A stretch of 64,000 nucleotides of DNA from an uncultured Bacillota bacterium (GTDB lineage Bacteria > Bacillota_I > Bacilli_A > RFN20 > CAG-826): the NCBI GenBank assembly GCA_949293555.1, contig CASFDV010000003.1, positions 195,614 to 259,613 on the forward strand, read 5' to 3'. A program made the translations under genes and the position numbers. Of the stretch, positions 8,673-16,888 are shown piece by piece. The stretch's first letter is position 1; every line of letters starts with the position of its first letter. The notes beneath the pieces are model-generated. The model worked only from the letters and a program-made list of their open reading frames with translations. It searched no databases and was not told the DNA's origin.

Positions 8673-10019
8673 ATGGCTGCGAGAAGGAAAAGCGAGGAGA
8701 CGCGCGAGGAGAAGGAGCTCCGGAAGGCCGTGGAGGCCTCCGGGGTCGAGGCAGGGGAAGGCGAGAAGGACCGCTACACCCGCATCAAGGAGTCGCTCCT
8801 CCGGAAGGGCAAGGAGGAAGGCTACCTCCTGAGCGAGGAGGTCATGGACGCCGTCCGCGACTTCGACCTCGAGGACAGCGACCTCGAGGCCCTCATCTCC
8901 TACTTCGCCGAGAACGGCGTCGAGGTGAAGGGCGAGGACGACGACTTCCAGGAGGAAGAGCAGGAAGGGGAGCCCAAGGAGCTTTCGGAGGACGCGATCA
9001 AGGCCGGGGAGGCCGAGGCCCTCGAGGATGAGATCGACGCCGAGGCGGAGTCGGACGCCCCCAAGGACCCCGACGCCCAGGAGGCGGAGGACTTCGCGCG
9101 CTACCAGGCCGGCGAGGTCAAGGTCAACGACTCCGTCAAGATGTACCTCAAGGAGATCGGCAAGTACAACCTCCTCAAGCCCGCCGAGGAGACCGCCCTC
9201 GCCCAGCGGGTCGCCCAGGGGGACGAGCAGGCGAAGTGCCAGCTCATCGAGGCGAACCTCCGCCTCGTCATCTCCATCGCCAAGCACTACACCGGGCGCG
9301 GGATGCACTTCCTCGACCTCATCCAGGAAGGGAACCTCGGGCTCATGAAGGCGGTCGACAAGTTCGACTGGCAGAAGGGCTTCAAGTTCAGCACCTACGC
9401 GACCTGGTGGATCCGCCAGGCGATCACCAGGGCCATCGCCGACCAGGCCAGGACCATCCGCATCCCCGTCCACATGGTCGAGACCATCAACAAGATGACG
9501 AGGGTCCAGCGCCAGCTCGTCCAGGAGCTCGGGCGCGAGCCCACCGCCGAGGAGATCAGCGCCAAGATGGAAGGCGCCCTCTCGCCCGAGCGGATCCGCG
9601 AGATCCAGCGGATCGCCCTCGAGCCGGTCTCCCTCGAGACCCCGATCGGCGAGGAGGACGACAGCCACCTCGGCGACTTCATCGAGGACAAGGAGGACCA
9701 GAGCCCCGAGGAATACGCGACCAAGGCCCTCCTCCGCGAGCGCCTCTACGAGATCATGCAGGACCTCAACGACCGCGAGCAGAGGGTGCTCATCCTCCGC
9801 TACGGGCTCAACGACAACCGCCCCCGCACCCTCGAGGAGGTCGGGCGCGAGTTCAACGTCACGCGCGAGAGGATCCGCCAGATCGAGAGCAAGGCCCTCC
9901 GGAAGCTCCGCCACCCGAGCAGGGCGAAGATGCTGGGGGACTACAAGGACACCAACTTCGGCACCGGCCCCGACGCCCAGACCCCGGGCTCCGGGAGGCG
10001 GGGCGAGGACGAGGACTAG
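8673..10019 (+). CDS. rpoD: Primary sigma factor RpoD (sigma-70/SigA)
   Basis: 448 aa. Residues 1-140 are acidic (region 1.1 and a linker). Region 2 shows [14 protein letters not shown] and [14 protein letters not shown], which binds -10 DNA. Region 4.2 ends with [20 protein letters not shown], which binds the -35. The Shine-Dalgarno AAGGAGG overlaps the dnaG stop, 6 nt before ATG. As the housekeeping sigma factor it should read the TATAAT-type boxes noted throughout this window. Confidence 0.97.
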   Translation: MAARRKSEETREEKELRKAVEASGVEAGEGEKDRYTRIKESLLRKGKEEGYLLSEEVMDAVRDFDLEDSDLEALISYFAENGVEVKGEDDDFQEEEQEGEPKELSEDAIKAGEAEALEDEIDAEAESDAPKDPDAQEAEDFARYQAGEVKVNDSVKMYLKEIGKYNLLKPAEETALAQRVAQGDEQAKCQLIEANLRLVISIAKHYTGRGMHFLDLIQEGNLGLMKAVDKFDWQKGFKFSTYATWWIRQAITRAIADQARTIRIPVHMVETINKMTRVQRQLVQELGREPTAEEISAKMEGALSPERIREIQRIALEPVSLETPIGEEDDSHLGDFIEDKEDQSPEEYATKALLRERLYEIMQDLNDREQRVLILRYGLNDNRPRTLEEVGREFNVTRERIRQIESKALRKLRHPSRAKMLGDYKDTNFGTGPDAQTPGSGRRGEDED

Positions 10020-10046
10020 GCTTCCCTCCCGGGGAGCCCTTTCCTT
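10019..10046 (+). terminator. Intrinsic terminator after rpoD
   Basis: GGCTTCCC (10019-10026), a 4-nt loop and GGGGAGCC (10031-10038), an 8-bp stem with one G-T pair, followed by CTTTCCTT. It overlaps the last base of the rpoD stop and sits just before the trmK -10. Confidence 0.6.
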
Positions 10047-10049
10047 ATG

Positions 10050-10058
10050 TGCTAGGAT
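10050..10058 (+). promoter_or_regulatory. Extended -10 for trmK (leaderless type)
   Basis: TGcTAGGAT ends 6 nt before ATG 10065. There is no Shine-Dalgarno sequence in between, so the mRNA would start at the initiator codon. Confidence 0.5.
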
Positions 10059-10064
10059 TTCCCC

Positions 10065-10727
10065 ATGGAATCCCTCTCCCCGCGCCTCCTCGCCCTCCTT
10101 TCCCTCGTCCCGGAAGGAATCGATGGCTTCGCCGACATCGGGAGCGACCACGCCCTCCTCGCCAGGAGGATCCTCGAGGAAGGGAAGGCGGGGAAGGGCT
10201 TCGCCGTCGAGAACAAGGAAGGGCCCTTCCTGAGGACGAAGGAGGCGCTCCGCGGGCTGGAGGGCGCCTGCCCCCTCCTCGGGGACGGCCTCTCGCCCCT
10301 CCCGGAGCCAGTCGACCTCCTCATCCTCGCGGGGATGGGCGGGGGACTCATCAGGAGGATCCTCCTCCGGGAGGAGGAGAAGGCGGGGAGCTGCTCCTAC
10401 CTCCTCCTCGACCCACATGGGGAGGAGGGGATGGCCTTCGAGGCGTGCGCCTCCCTAGGCTTCTCTCCCCTCAGGGAGGAGATTGTCCTAGAAAGAGGGC
10501 ACTTCTACCGCCTTACTCTCCTTGGGAAGGGGGAATGGGAACCTAAGAGGGAGGACGCGCTCCTCGGGCCGCTCCTCCGGAAGGAACGCCCGCCCCTATG
10601 GGAGGAGTACGTCCTCCGGAAGGAAGGCGAGGTCGAGGCCATCCTCCGGAAGGAAGGGATTCCCTCGGAAAGGAAGGAGGAGCTCCTCGGAGAGCTCCGG
10701 ATATACAAGGAGGCCCTCGGAAGATGA
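10065..10727 (+). CDS. trmK: tRNA (adenine22-N1)-methyltransferase TrmK
   Basis: 220 aa. The Rossmann SAM motif is FADIGSDHALLA (near residue 25) and the family signature ILAGMGGGLI follows near residue 87. TrmK methylates N1 of A22 in tRNAs. It directly follows rpoD and overlaps the nif3 gene by 4 nt, an arrangement conserved in Bacilli. The C-terminal coiled-coil-like tail rich in Arg/Lys/Glu fits the family. Confidence 0.93.
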   Translation: MESLSPRLLALLSLVPEGIDGFADIGSDHALLARRILEEGKAGKGFAVENKEGPFLRTKEALRGLEGACPLLGDGLSPLPEPVDLLILAGMGGGLIRRILLREEEKAGSCSYLLLDPHGEEGMAFEACASLGFSPLREEIVLERGHFYRLTLLGKGEWEPKREDALLGPLLRKERPPLWEEYVLRKEGEVEAILRKEGIPSERKEELLGELRIYKEALGR

Positions 10728-11488
10728 TCAGGACGCGCGCGCTTTTAAGGAGGCTCGGCACGCTCTACCCCCAGTCCCTCCGGGAGAGCTGGGACCGGGG
10801 CGGGCTCATGTGCGGGACTCTCCCCGCGGAGGTTGGGAGGATCCTCCTCCTCCTCGACCTCGACGAGATCGCCTGGGAGAAGGGGAAGGAGTTCCGCCCG
10901 GACCTCGTCATCACCCACCACCCCTTCCTCTTCGGCCCGAAAGGGAAGGTGTTCCGCGAGGATCCTCGCAAGAAGGCCCTTTATGAGGAGATTTCAGGGT
11001 CGGGGGCGGCGGTGCTCAGCTACCACACGAACTTCGATGGCGCCCCCCGCGGCATGAACGAGGCCCTCGCGGAGCGGCTCGGCCTTCTCGGGGCATCCCC
11101 CGTCCCCGAGTGCCCGATGATGTGGGGCGGCTCGCTTCCGGAGGAAATGGAGACGGAAGCCTTCGCCAGGCGCGCGGTCGCCCTCCTTGGCTCAGGCCAC
11201 GGCTCCCTTATCAAGGGAAGGGAGAAGGTCAGGACCGTCGCGATCATCGGGGGCGGGGGCTCCCGCGAATGGAAGATCGCGATGGAGAAGGGCTTCGACA
11301 TCTACCTTTCGGGGGACTGCCCCCACCACGCGCGGAGGGACATCGTCCGCTACGGCTACAGCTACCTCGACCTCCCGCATGAGATCGAGCGCATCTTCAT
11401 GGACCGGATGAGGGAGGTGCTCCTGGGGATGGACCCTTCCTTGGAGATCCTCGCGCTCGACCACGAGGAGGAGCCGCTCCTCGTCTAG
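10724..11488 (+). CDS. Nif3-like dinuclear metal-centre protein
   Basis: 254 aa. Metal ligands are visible in VITHHPFLF (near residue 65), SYHTNFD (near residue 102) and SGDCPHHA (near residue 200). It lacks the central PII-like insertion of Bacillus YqfO and so is the short form. Related proteins have been linked to GTP cyclohydrolase-like or phosphatase activity, but the physiological role is unsettled. ATG 10724 overlaps the trmK stop; the 3' end overlaps the convergent ispH by 4 nt with no terminator between them. Confidence 0.85.
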   Translation: MIRTRALLRRLGTLYPQSLRESWDRGGLMCGTLPAEVGRILLLLDLDEIAWEKGKEFRPDLVITHHPFLFGPKGKVFREDPRKKALYEEISGSGAAVLSYHTNFDGAPRGMNEALAERLGLLGASPVPECPMMWGGSLPEEMETEAFARRAVALLGSGHGSLIKGREKVRTVAIIGGGGSREWKIAMEKGFDIYLSGDCPHHARRDIVRYGYSYLDLPHEIERIFMDRMREVLLGMDPSLEILALDHEEEPLLV

Positions 11489-12330
11489 AGGGAGCGGAGG
11501 CAGGCTTCCGCCTCGAGGAAGGGCTCCTCGGGGTAGGAGGCGCCGCTGGTGAGGGCGACTTTCCGGAACTTCCCGAGAGGAAGCCCTCCGAGAGCCTCCT
11601 TTCCCTCGGCGAGGAACACGGGGAGCGAGGGGAAGAGGGCCTTCGCCCTGTCCCGGAGGGCGAGGGTGTTCCGGCTTTCCTTCCCCCCGAGGACGATGAG
11701 CGCCTCGGCGTCCTCCTCGATCCGGAGGAGGGCCTTCTGCCTTTCCTCCGTCGCCCCGCATGGGAAGCGGCATTCCAATCCCGGATCGATCCGGAGGAGG
11801 TCCGCCCTCGCCTTTTCGACTTCCTCGAGGCCCATCGTCGTCTGGGAGACGAGGAGGACCGGCCCCTCCTTGGGGAGGGGGTCCCTTCCATAGAGGGGGA
11901 CGCCGGGGAACTCGGAAAGGACCGCCCGGCATTCCGCATGCCCTTCCTCCCCGAGATAGACGGGCTTCCTTCCTTCCTTGAGGGCGGAGCGGATCGCTTC
12001 CGCGTTCTTCCTCACGAAGGGGCAGGTCGCGTCGATCGTCCGGAGCCCCCGTCCCTTCGCGAGGATATCGAGCGCGGGGTCGTGCCCGTGGGCGCCGAAG
12101 AGGAGGAGCGAGCCTTCAGGGACCTCGGAGACCGCCTCCCGGAAATCCTTCTCCCCGGGGTCGAGGAAGATCGCCCCTTCCTTCCGGAGGGACTCCCGCA
12201 CCCCTTCGTTATGGACCAAGGGGCCGAGGACATGGAGCCCTCCCTCCTTCCGGAGGGCGTCCCGCGCCAGGGCGATCGCGCGGAGGACCCCTCCGCAGAA
12301 GCCGTGGGGGACGAGGACCTGCACTTCCAT
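11485..12330 (-). CDS. ispH: 4-hydroxy-3-methylbut-2-enyl diphosphate reductase IspH
   Basis: 281 aa. The three Fe-S cysteines are in HGFCGGV (Cys12), DATCPFV and PCGATEERQ; HNEGV and GAHGHDP give substrate-binding His residues. It catalyses the last MEP step, making IPP and DMAPP. I placed the start at ATG 12330 (MEVQVLVPHG): an upstream ATG would add 39 residues unlike the family, and a -10 box lies 6 nt before 12330. IspG and Dxs are also in this window but not adjacent. Confidence 0.95.
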   Translation of the reverse strand: MEVQVLVPHGFCGGVLRAIALARDALRKEGGLHVLGPLVHNEGVRESLRKEGAIFLDPGEKDFREAVSEVPEGSLLLFGAHGHDPALDILAKGRGLRTIDATCPFVRKNAEAIRSALKEGRKPVYLGEEGHAECRAVLSEFPGVPLYGRDPLPKEGPVLLVSQTTMGLEEVEKARADLLRIDPGLECRFPCGATEERQKALLRIEEDAEALIVLGGKESRNTLALRDRAKALFPSLPVFLAEGKEALGGLPLGKFRKVALTSGASYPEEPFLEAEACLRSL

Positions 12331-12336
12331 GGGGGA

Positions 12337-12345
12337 AGGATAGCA
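12337..12345 (-). promoter_or_regulatory. Extended -10 for ispH (leaderless type)
   Basis: On the minus strand TGcTATCCT (12345 down to 12337) ends 6 nt before ATG 12330. Confidence 0.45.
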
Positions 12346-12378
12346 TTTCCCGTGGAAATCGCCTTCTCCTGGAAAAGT

Positions 12379-12417
12379 AGGCACGCAGAATTTTCTACTT
12401 TCACCAAATCCTGCGCA
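12379..12417. repeat. 39-nt repeat, copy 1
   Basis: Contains CGCAGAATTT and AAATCCTGCG as inverted arms (one mismatch) around TCTACTTTCACC. Two differences from copy 2, which starts exactly 180 nt downstream. Confidence 0.75.
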
Positions 12418-12558
12418 TGGGAGGATGCGTCCACTTCCAAATTTCAACGCATATGGAGTTATTTATTGGTTCATCCCAGGGACATCGGATGATTTCCGAT
12501 CCATTTTTCCCTCAATAGGGCGGGATTTAAGCAGTTTTCCTTGGAACCTTTAAAAAAT

Positions 12559-12597
12559 AGGCACGCAGGATTTTCTACTTTCGCCAAATCCTGCGCA
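12559..12597. repeat. 39-nt repeat, copy 2, with perfect inverted arms
   Basis: CGCAGGATTT (12564-12573) and AAATCCTGCG (12586-12595) form a perfect 10-bp inverted repeat around a 12-nt centre. The GCAGGATTT core recurs at 18325-18343 and, as GCAGGACTT, at 33757-33790. Confidence 0.8.
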
Positions 12598-12648
12598 CGA
12601 ACTTTACCCGGAAGGGCTCGCGAATGGGCAAACCCTCCCTCCCTTCCG

Positions 12649-12654
12649 TATAAT
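12649..12654 (+). promoter_or_regulatory. -10 box TATAAT of the DEAD-box gene (leaderless type)
   Basis: A consensus TATAAT sits 7 nt before ATG 12662. A weak -35, TGGGCA, lies 18 nt upstream. Confidence 0.6.
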
Positions 12655-12661
12655 TCGGCCC

Positions 12662-14020
12662 ATGGATTTCAAGGGAATGAACCTCTCGCCCCGGATGATC
12701 GAGGCCCTCCGGGGGCTTGGCTACAAGAACGCCTCGCCGGTGCAATCGCGGGCGATCCCCGCCGCGCTCAGGGGGGAGTCGCTCCTCGTCCAGTCGGCGA
12801 CGGGCACGGGGAAGACCCATTCCTTCCTCATCCCCTTGGTCGAGAGGACGGACCTTTCCCTCTCGCGCCTCCAGTCCGTCGTCATCGCCCCGACCGCCGA
12901 GCTCGCGCGCCAGACCTACGAGTTCGCCCGGGAGTTCCAGCGCTACTTCCCGTCCTTCAAGCCGCGGCTATACACCGCCGAGGACGAGGTGAGCCAGAAC
13001 GTCGAGGGGAAGGAGGTCCCGCCCCACATGGCGATCGGGACCCCGGGGCGCCTCAAGGACATCCTCCTCTCGCGCTCGCTCTTCTCGCTCAGGAACGTCC
13101 GCTACCTCGTCCTCGACGAGGCGGACATGCTCCTCGACATGAACTTCATGGGGGAGGTGGAGGCCCTGGGGAAGGCGCTCCCCCCGAAGTGCTCCTTCCT
13201 CGTCTTCTCGGCGACCCTCCGCCAGAACCTCCGGGACGCCCTCTCGAAGTTCGTGCGGGAGGACTTCCACTACGAGGCGGAGGAGACGAGGACCGCCTCC
13301 GGGGTAAGGCATCACGCCGTCGACATCGGCCACATGGGCGCGATGAACGCGCTCCTCCAGCTCCTGAGGATCAAGAACCCCTACCTCGCCCTCGTCTTCT
13401 GCTCGACGAGGGAGGAGGCCTCCTCGCTCCACCGCTTCCTCCATGAGAACGGGGAGGAGGCGCTCCTATATAGCGGGGCCATGGAGAGGAGGGAAAGGAA
13501 CCGCGCCCTCCGGAGGATCCGCGAGGACAAGGAGAGGACCATCGTCGCGACCGACCTCCTGGCGAGGGGCATGGACATCGAGAACGTCACCGACGTCTTC
13601 TCCCTCAGCTTCCCCCAGGACCCCGACTTCTACTTCCATAGGGCCGGGCGGACCGGGCGCTTCGGGAAGGAAGGGGACTCGTGGCTCCTTTATAACGCAG
13701 ATACGACCAAGGGTCCCCTCCGCCTCCTCGAGGAAGGGGTGCCCCTTATCTACCACACCCTCCGGAACGGCGTCCTCAAGGACGGGAAGGGCACCGACCT
13801 CAAGCCGCGGAAGGCCTCGCGCAAGAAGGAGCTTCCCGAGGAAGAGAGGAAGGAGATCCTCATCGCCAAGGCCATGACCCGGAAGAAGAGGGTCGAGCCC
13901 ATGCACCGGAAGAAGACCCAGATCGCGATCGAGCGGGTCAAGAGGAAGTACCGGAGGAAGGCCATCAAGGAGGCCGTCCGGGGAGAGCTCGACAAGAAGT
14001 TCCGGAAAGGCGGGAAGTGA
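12662..14020 (+). CDS. DEAD-box ATP-dependent RNA helicase
   Basis: 452 aa. Q motif and motif I (ATGTGKT), motif II (LDEADMLLDM), motif III (SAT) and motif VI (HRAGRTGRFG) are all present in order. The C-terminal ~80 residues are Lys/Arg-rich and probably bind RNA, as in cold-shock or ribosome-assembly helicases (CshB/DeaD type). Which paralogue it is cannot be decided. It overlaps nfo by 4 nt, as cshB and nfo neighbour each other in Bacilli. Confidence 0.9.
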   Translation: MDFKGMNLSPRMIEALRGLGYKNASPVQSRAIPAALRGESLLVQSATGTGKTHSFLIPLVERTDLSLSRLQSVVIAPTAELARQTYEFAREFQRYFPSFKPRLYTAEDEVSQNVEGKEVPPHMAIGTPGRLKDILLSRSLFSLRNVRYLVLDEADMLLDMNFMGEVEALGKALPPKCSFLVFSATLRQNLRDALSKFVREDFHYEAEETRTASGVRHHAVDIGHMGAMNALLQLLRIKNPYLALVFCSTREEASSLHRFLHENGEEALLYSGAMERRERNRALRRIREDKERTIVATDLLARGMDIENVTDVFSLSFPQDPDFYFHRAGRTGRFGKEGDSWLLYNADTTKGPLRLLEEGVPLIYHTLRNGVLKDGKGTDLKPRKASRKKELPEEERKEILIAKAMTRKKRVEPMHRKKTQIAIERVKRKYRRKAIKEAVRGELDKKFRKGGK

Positions 14021-14892
14021 TCCCTTATCTTGGCTCGCACGTCCCGATGGCGGCCCCTCTTTTCTACGAAGGGACCGCCAGGACCGCCCTTTCCTGGGGC
14101 GAGGACGCGTTCATGTTCTACACAGGAGCCCCCCAGAACACGAGGAGGCGGCCCCTGGAGGAGCTCCGGATCCCCGAAGGAAGGGCGATCCTCAAGGAAA
14201 GGGGCCTCGACGAAGGCAAGATCCTCGTGCACGCCCCCTATCTCATCAATCTCGCGAACCTCGGGAACAAGGAGACGAGGGGTTTCTCCCTCCGCGCCCT
14301 CAAGGACGAGATGAGGAGGACGAAAGCCTTCGGCCTCTCGCTCCTCGTCTTTCATCCCGGCGCCTCCCTTTCCTTTCCGCGGGAAGAGGCGATGAAGGCC
14401 GTCTCCTCCGCGCTCGACGAGGCCCTGTCCGAGGTCGAAGGGGTGTGGATCCTCCTCGAGGCCATGGCGGGCAAGGGGACGGAGCTCGGGAGTTCCTTCG
14501 AGGAAATCTCCATGATGATCGAAGGCTGCTCCAGGAAGGAGAGGGTCGGCGTCTGCCTCGATACCTGCCACGTCCATGACGCGGGCTATTCCCTTGACGA
14601 TGCGGACGCGCTTCTCAAGGAATTCGACCGCGTCCTTGGCCTGGGAAGGCTCCGGGCGGTCCACCTGAACGACTCGAAGAACCCCCGGGGCGCCCGGAAG
14701 GACCGGCACGAGAACATCGGGATGGGCGCGATCGGGTTGGATCGCCTCTTCCGCCTCGCCTCGCACCCCCTCCTCCGGGATGTCCCGAAGATCCTCGAGA
14801 CCCCTTACGTCGGGGAGAAAGCGCCCTACAAGAAGGAAATCGCGATGCTTCGGCAGGGGATTTTCGAGGAAGGATGGCGGGAATCCCTCTGA
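14017..14892 (+). CDS. nfo: Endonuclease IV (AP endonuclease)
   Basis: 291 aa. Zinc-cluster ligands are seen in VHAPYLINL, DTCHVHDAGY and HLNDSK...DRHENIG; an active-site Glu lies in LLEAMAG. It cuts 5' of abasic sites in base-excision repair. It starts with GTG 14017, overlapping the helicase stop (GTGA), so translation is probably coupled. Confidence 0.95.
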   Translation: MIPYLGSHVPMAAPLFYEGTARTALSWGEDAFMFYTGAPQNTRRRPLEELRIPEGRAILKERGLDEGKILVHAPYLINLANLGNKETRGFSLRALKDEMRRTKAFGLSLLVFHPGASLSFPREEAMKAVSSALDEALSEVEGVWILLEAMAGKGTELGSSFEEISMMIEGCSRKERVGVCLDTCHVHDAGYSLDDADALLKEFDRVLGLGRLRAVHLNDSKNPRGARKDRHENIGMGAIGLDRLFRLASHPLLRDVPKILETPYVGEKAPYKKEIAMLRQGIFEEGWRESL

Positions 14893-14974
14893 AACCCGTT
14901 TGGATGATTGGATAAGCCAAGCCGGCGTTATCTATGTTTAGAGGGGAGTTCTGCAGGGCTCCCAAGGAAGGAAA

Positions 14975-15004
14975 AGGGCGAACCCGCCGGATCCGCCCTC
15001 TTTT
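14975..15004. terminator. Putative bidirectional terminator between nfo and ispG
   Basis: AGGGCG (14975-14980) and CGCCCT (14994-14999), with AAAA before and CTTTT after, between two convergent genes. The stem is short, so moderate support. Confidence 0.45.
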
Positions 15005-15017
15005 CACGGATATTCCT

Positions 15018-16079
15018 CTACCTCGCAAGATAGGCGTCTATCGCCTCGAGGAGCCTCCCGTAGGCTTCTTCCTCGGGGAAGGAGAGGACATGCTCCCCCT
15101 TCCGGTAGAGGGCCCACCTTCCCTTGCCCCCGCATAGGGCGAGGTCGGCGTGCCTCGCCTCCCCGGGGCCGTTCACCGCGCAGCCCATGACCGCGACGGT
15201 GAGAGGGATCCTCCTTTCCTCCAGGTAGTCCCGGACCCTCCTTGCCAAGGGAAGGAGGTCCACCTCCGTCCTCCCGCACGTGGGGCAGCTGATGAAGGTG
15301 GGGTAGTCCGGGAGGAGGCCGAGGTCATGGAGGAGGCGGCTGGCGGCCTTGATCTCTTCCTCCGGGGGCTCGGTGAGGGAGATGCGGACCGTATCCCCGA
15401 TCCCGTCGAGAAGAAGGGGCGCGAGGCCCGCGGCGCTCCTCACGAGGCTTGTCTCCATGGGCCCAGCCTCGGTGATACCAAGGTGGAGGGGATAGGGGTA
15501 TTTTTCCGCGGCGAGGCGGTAGGCCTCCACCGTCTCCCGCACGTCGCTTCCCTTGAGGGAAAGGACGATGTCATGGAAATCCAGGGACTCCAGGAGCGAG
15601 ACGTAGGGCGAAATGGAGGAAAGGAGGGCCTCGGCCCGCACCTTGGGGGACTTCTCTTCCAGTTCCTTCGGGATCGAGCCGGAGTTCGCCCCGATGCGGA
15701 TGGCGGCGCGGTGCCTCCTCGCCGACTCGACGACCATTTCCGCCCGGTCCTTGCCCCCGATGTTCCCGGGGTTGATGCGGACGGCGGAGGCTCCCTCATC
15801 CAGGGCGAGGAGCGCGAGGCGGTAGTCGAAATGGATGTCGGCGACCAGGGGAAGGCCGCTTTCCTTCGAAAGGAAGGAGAAAGCCCGCGCGTCCTCCTCG
15901 TCGAGGACGGAAAGCCGCATCAGGTCTGCGCCAAGCTCCTTGCAGCGGAGGAGCTGCCCCAGGACCTCCTCCTTTCTCGAGGTCTTGACGGAGCACATGC
16001 TCTGGACGAGGGGACGGGGGCTCCCGCCCATCTCGATCGTCCCGATGCGGACCTTCCTAGTCTCTTCGCGCCTTCTCAT
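15018..16079 (-). CDS. ispG: 4-hydroxy-3-methylbut-2-en-1-yl diphosphate synthase IspG
   Basis: 353 aa. The TIM barrel begins with RKVRIGTIEMGGSPRPLVQSM. The Fe-S cysteines are in SCPTCGR and GCAVNGPGEA near the C-terminus. It makes HMBPP in the MEP pathway, the substrate of IspH. I used ATG 16079 (MRRREETRKV). The first 23 nt overlap the upstream lipoprotein gene, so the two are co-transcribed, an unusual partner for ispG. Confidence 0.95.
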   Translation of the reverse strand: MRRREETRKVRIGTIEMGGSPRPLVQSMCSVKTSRKEEVLGQLLRCKELGADLMRLSVLDEEDARAFSFLSKESGLPLVADIHFDYRLALLALDEGASAVRINPGNIGGKDRAEMVVESARRHRAAIRIGANSGSIPKELEEKSPKVRAEALLSSISPYVSLLESLDFHDIVLSLKGSDVRETVEAYRLAAEKYPYPLHLGITEAGPMETSLVRSAAGLAPLLLDGIGDTVRISLTEPPEEEIKAASRLLHDLGLLPDYPTFISCPTCGRTEVDLLPLARRVRDYLEERRIPLTVAVMGCAVNGPGEARHADLALCGGKGRWALYRKGEHVLSFPEEEAYGRLLEAIDAYLAR

Positions 16080-16692
16080 GCCGGAATGATACCTCGGGGA
16101 GGGAGATGGGGCGCCTCCCGCTTCCGGATTCCGGCTCGGGGATGGGCTCGGCCCCCTCAAAATAGGGATCGTCAGGGGAGAGGTAGAGGACGAACCCGGT
16201 CGTGTGGGTGTTGTCGTCGTGGCGGCCCCCTATCCAAAGGTAGGGGTTGGGATCGAGATAGACGTCCCCGTCGTAGGTCCCTGCCTCATAGACGAGAGAC
16301 CGCCCGAAGGAGTAGTGCTCCTCGCCCGTATCCCGGTAGACCGTCACCCCTTCCTCCATGTCGATGTCGATGTCCATATGGAATTCCTGGCCCTTGCTTT
16401 CGCCTCTCCTCCACCTTCCCGAGAGGAACGTGATCGTGTAGAAACGGCCCTCATCCTCAAGATGGACCTCTTCCTCGCCGCGCTCCTCGACCTTGATGAG
16501 GACGTCCTCCGCCCATGTGGAGAAAAAATAACCTACATCGAAGCAATTTGCTTCGATCGCCTCGTAGACTCCCGGGACGATATGGCCGGGCACCATGCCG
16601 TGGTAGGAGCAAGTTATCTCCGGTTTCCGCGAACAAGAAAAGGCGGTGGTTAGGGTAAGGGCGGCTATGCCGAAAGGAAGGATCGCATTCAT
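16057..16692 (-). CDS. Hypothetical lipoprotein
   Basis: 211 aa. A signal peptide (NAILPFGIAALTLTTAFSC) ends with a lipobox whose Cys is near residue 20. The mature part is acidic with many Tyr and Asp residues and looks like a beta-rich domain (YRDTGEEHYSF, GGRHDDNTHT). Start ATG 16692 is supported by the Shine-Dalgarno AAGGGGG. It overlaps ispG by 23 nt and is divergent from the AAA gene. I do not recognise the family. Confidence 0.7.
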   Translation of the reverse strand: MNAILPFGIAALTLTTAFSCSRKPEITCSYHGMVPGHIVPGVYEAIEANCFDVGYFFSTWAEDVLIKVEERGEEEVHLEDEGRFYTITFLSGRWRRGESKGQEFHMDIDIDMEEGVTVYRDTGEEHYSFGRSLVYEAGTYDGDVYLDPNPYLWIGGRHDDNTHTTGFVLYLSPDDPYFEGAEPIPEPESGSGRRPISLPEVSFRHEKARRD

Positions 16693-16837
16693 CAAAGAGA
16701 CCCCCTTCTCCGCGCCGGGACCGGCGAGCTTAAGCGGTGATATATGCCCTCCATGTTGCGATATTAAGGGCGGGTGGCGAAAAGCCAAGAGCGGTCGAGG
16801 CGAAGGCGAGAGGAAATGTTAAGGAACACGCAACTTT

Positions 16838-16865
16838 TTGATTTTCGAATGGAATTGCGTATTCT
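16838..16865 (+). promoter_or_regulatory. Promoter of the AAA/DUF4143 gene
   Basis: TTGATT (16838-16843), a 16-nt spacer and TATTCT (16860-16865). The start codons at 16876/16879 are 10-13 nt downstream, so the leader is very short. Confidence 0.6.
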
Positions 16866-16888
16866 ATACATACCTATGATGCAATTCC
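16851..16888. promoter_or_regulatory. Inverted repeat spanning -10 and start codon, candidate operator
   Basis: GGAATTGC (16851-16858), 22 nt, then GCAATTCC (16881-16888): perfect 8-bp arms flanking the -10 box and the ATG. A protein bound here, or a stem in the mRNA, could control expression. Confidence 0.55.

Larger units (their letters stand above)
12331..12661. other. Gene-free gap between divergent ispH and DEAD-box genes
   Basis: 331 nt with no supportable gene. It holds the two -10 boxes, two copies of a 39-nt repeat (12379-12417, 12559-12597) and a small hairpin ATCGGA/TCCGAT (12484-12500) followed by TTTTT. The middle is AT-richer than its surroundings and may be the remnant of a lost accessory gene. 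Confidence 0.6.

Noticed and set aside
16774..16875. Longer N-terminus for the AAA protein
   Set aside because: The 34 extra residues would be encoded through the promoter and upstream arm of the inverted repeat and do not fit the family.
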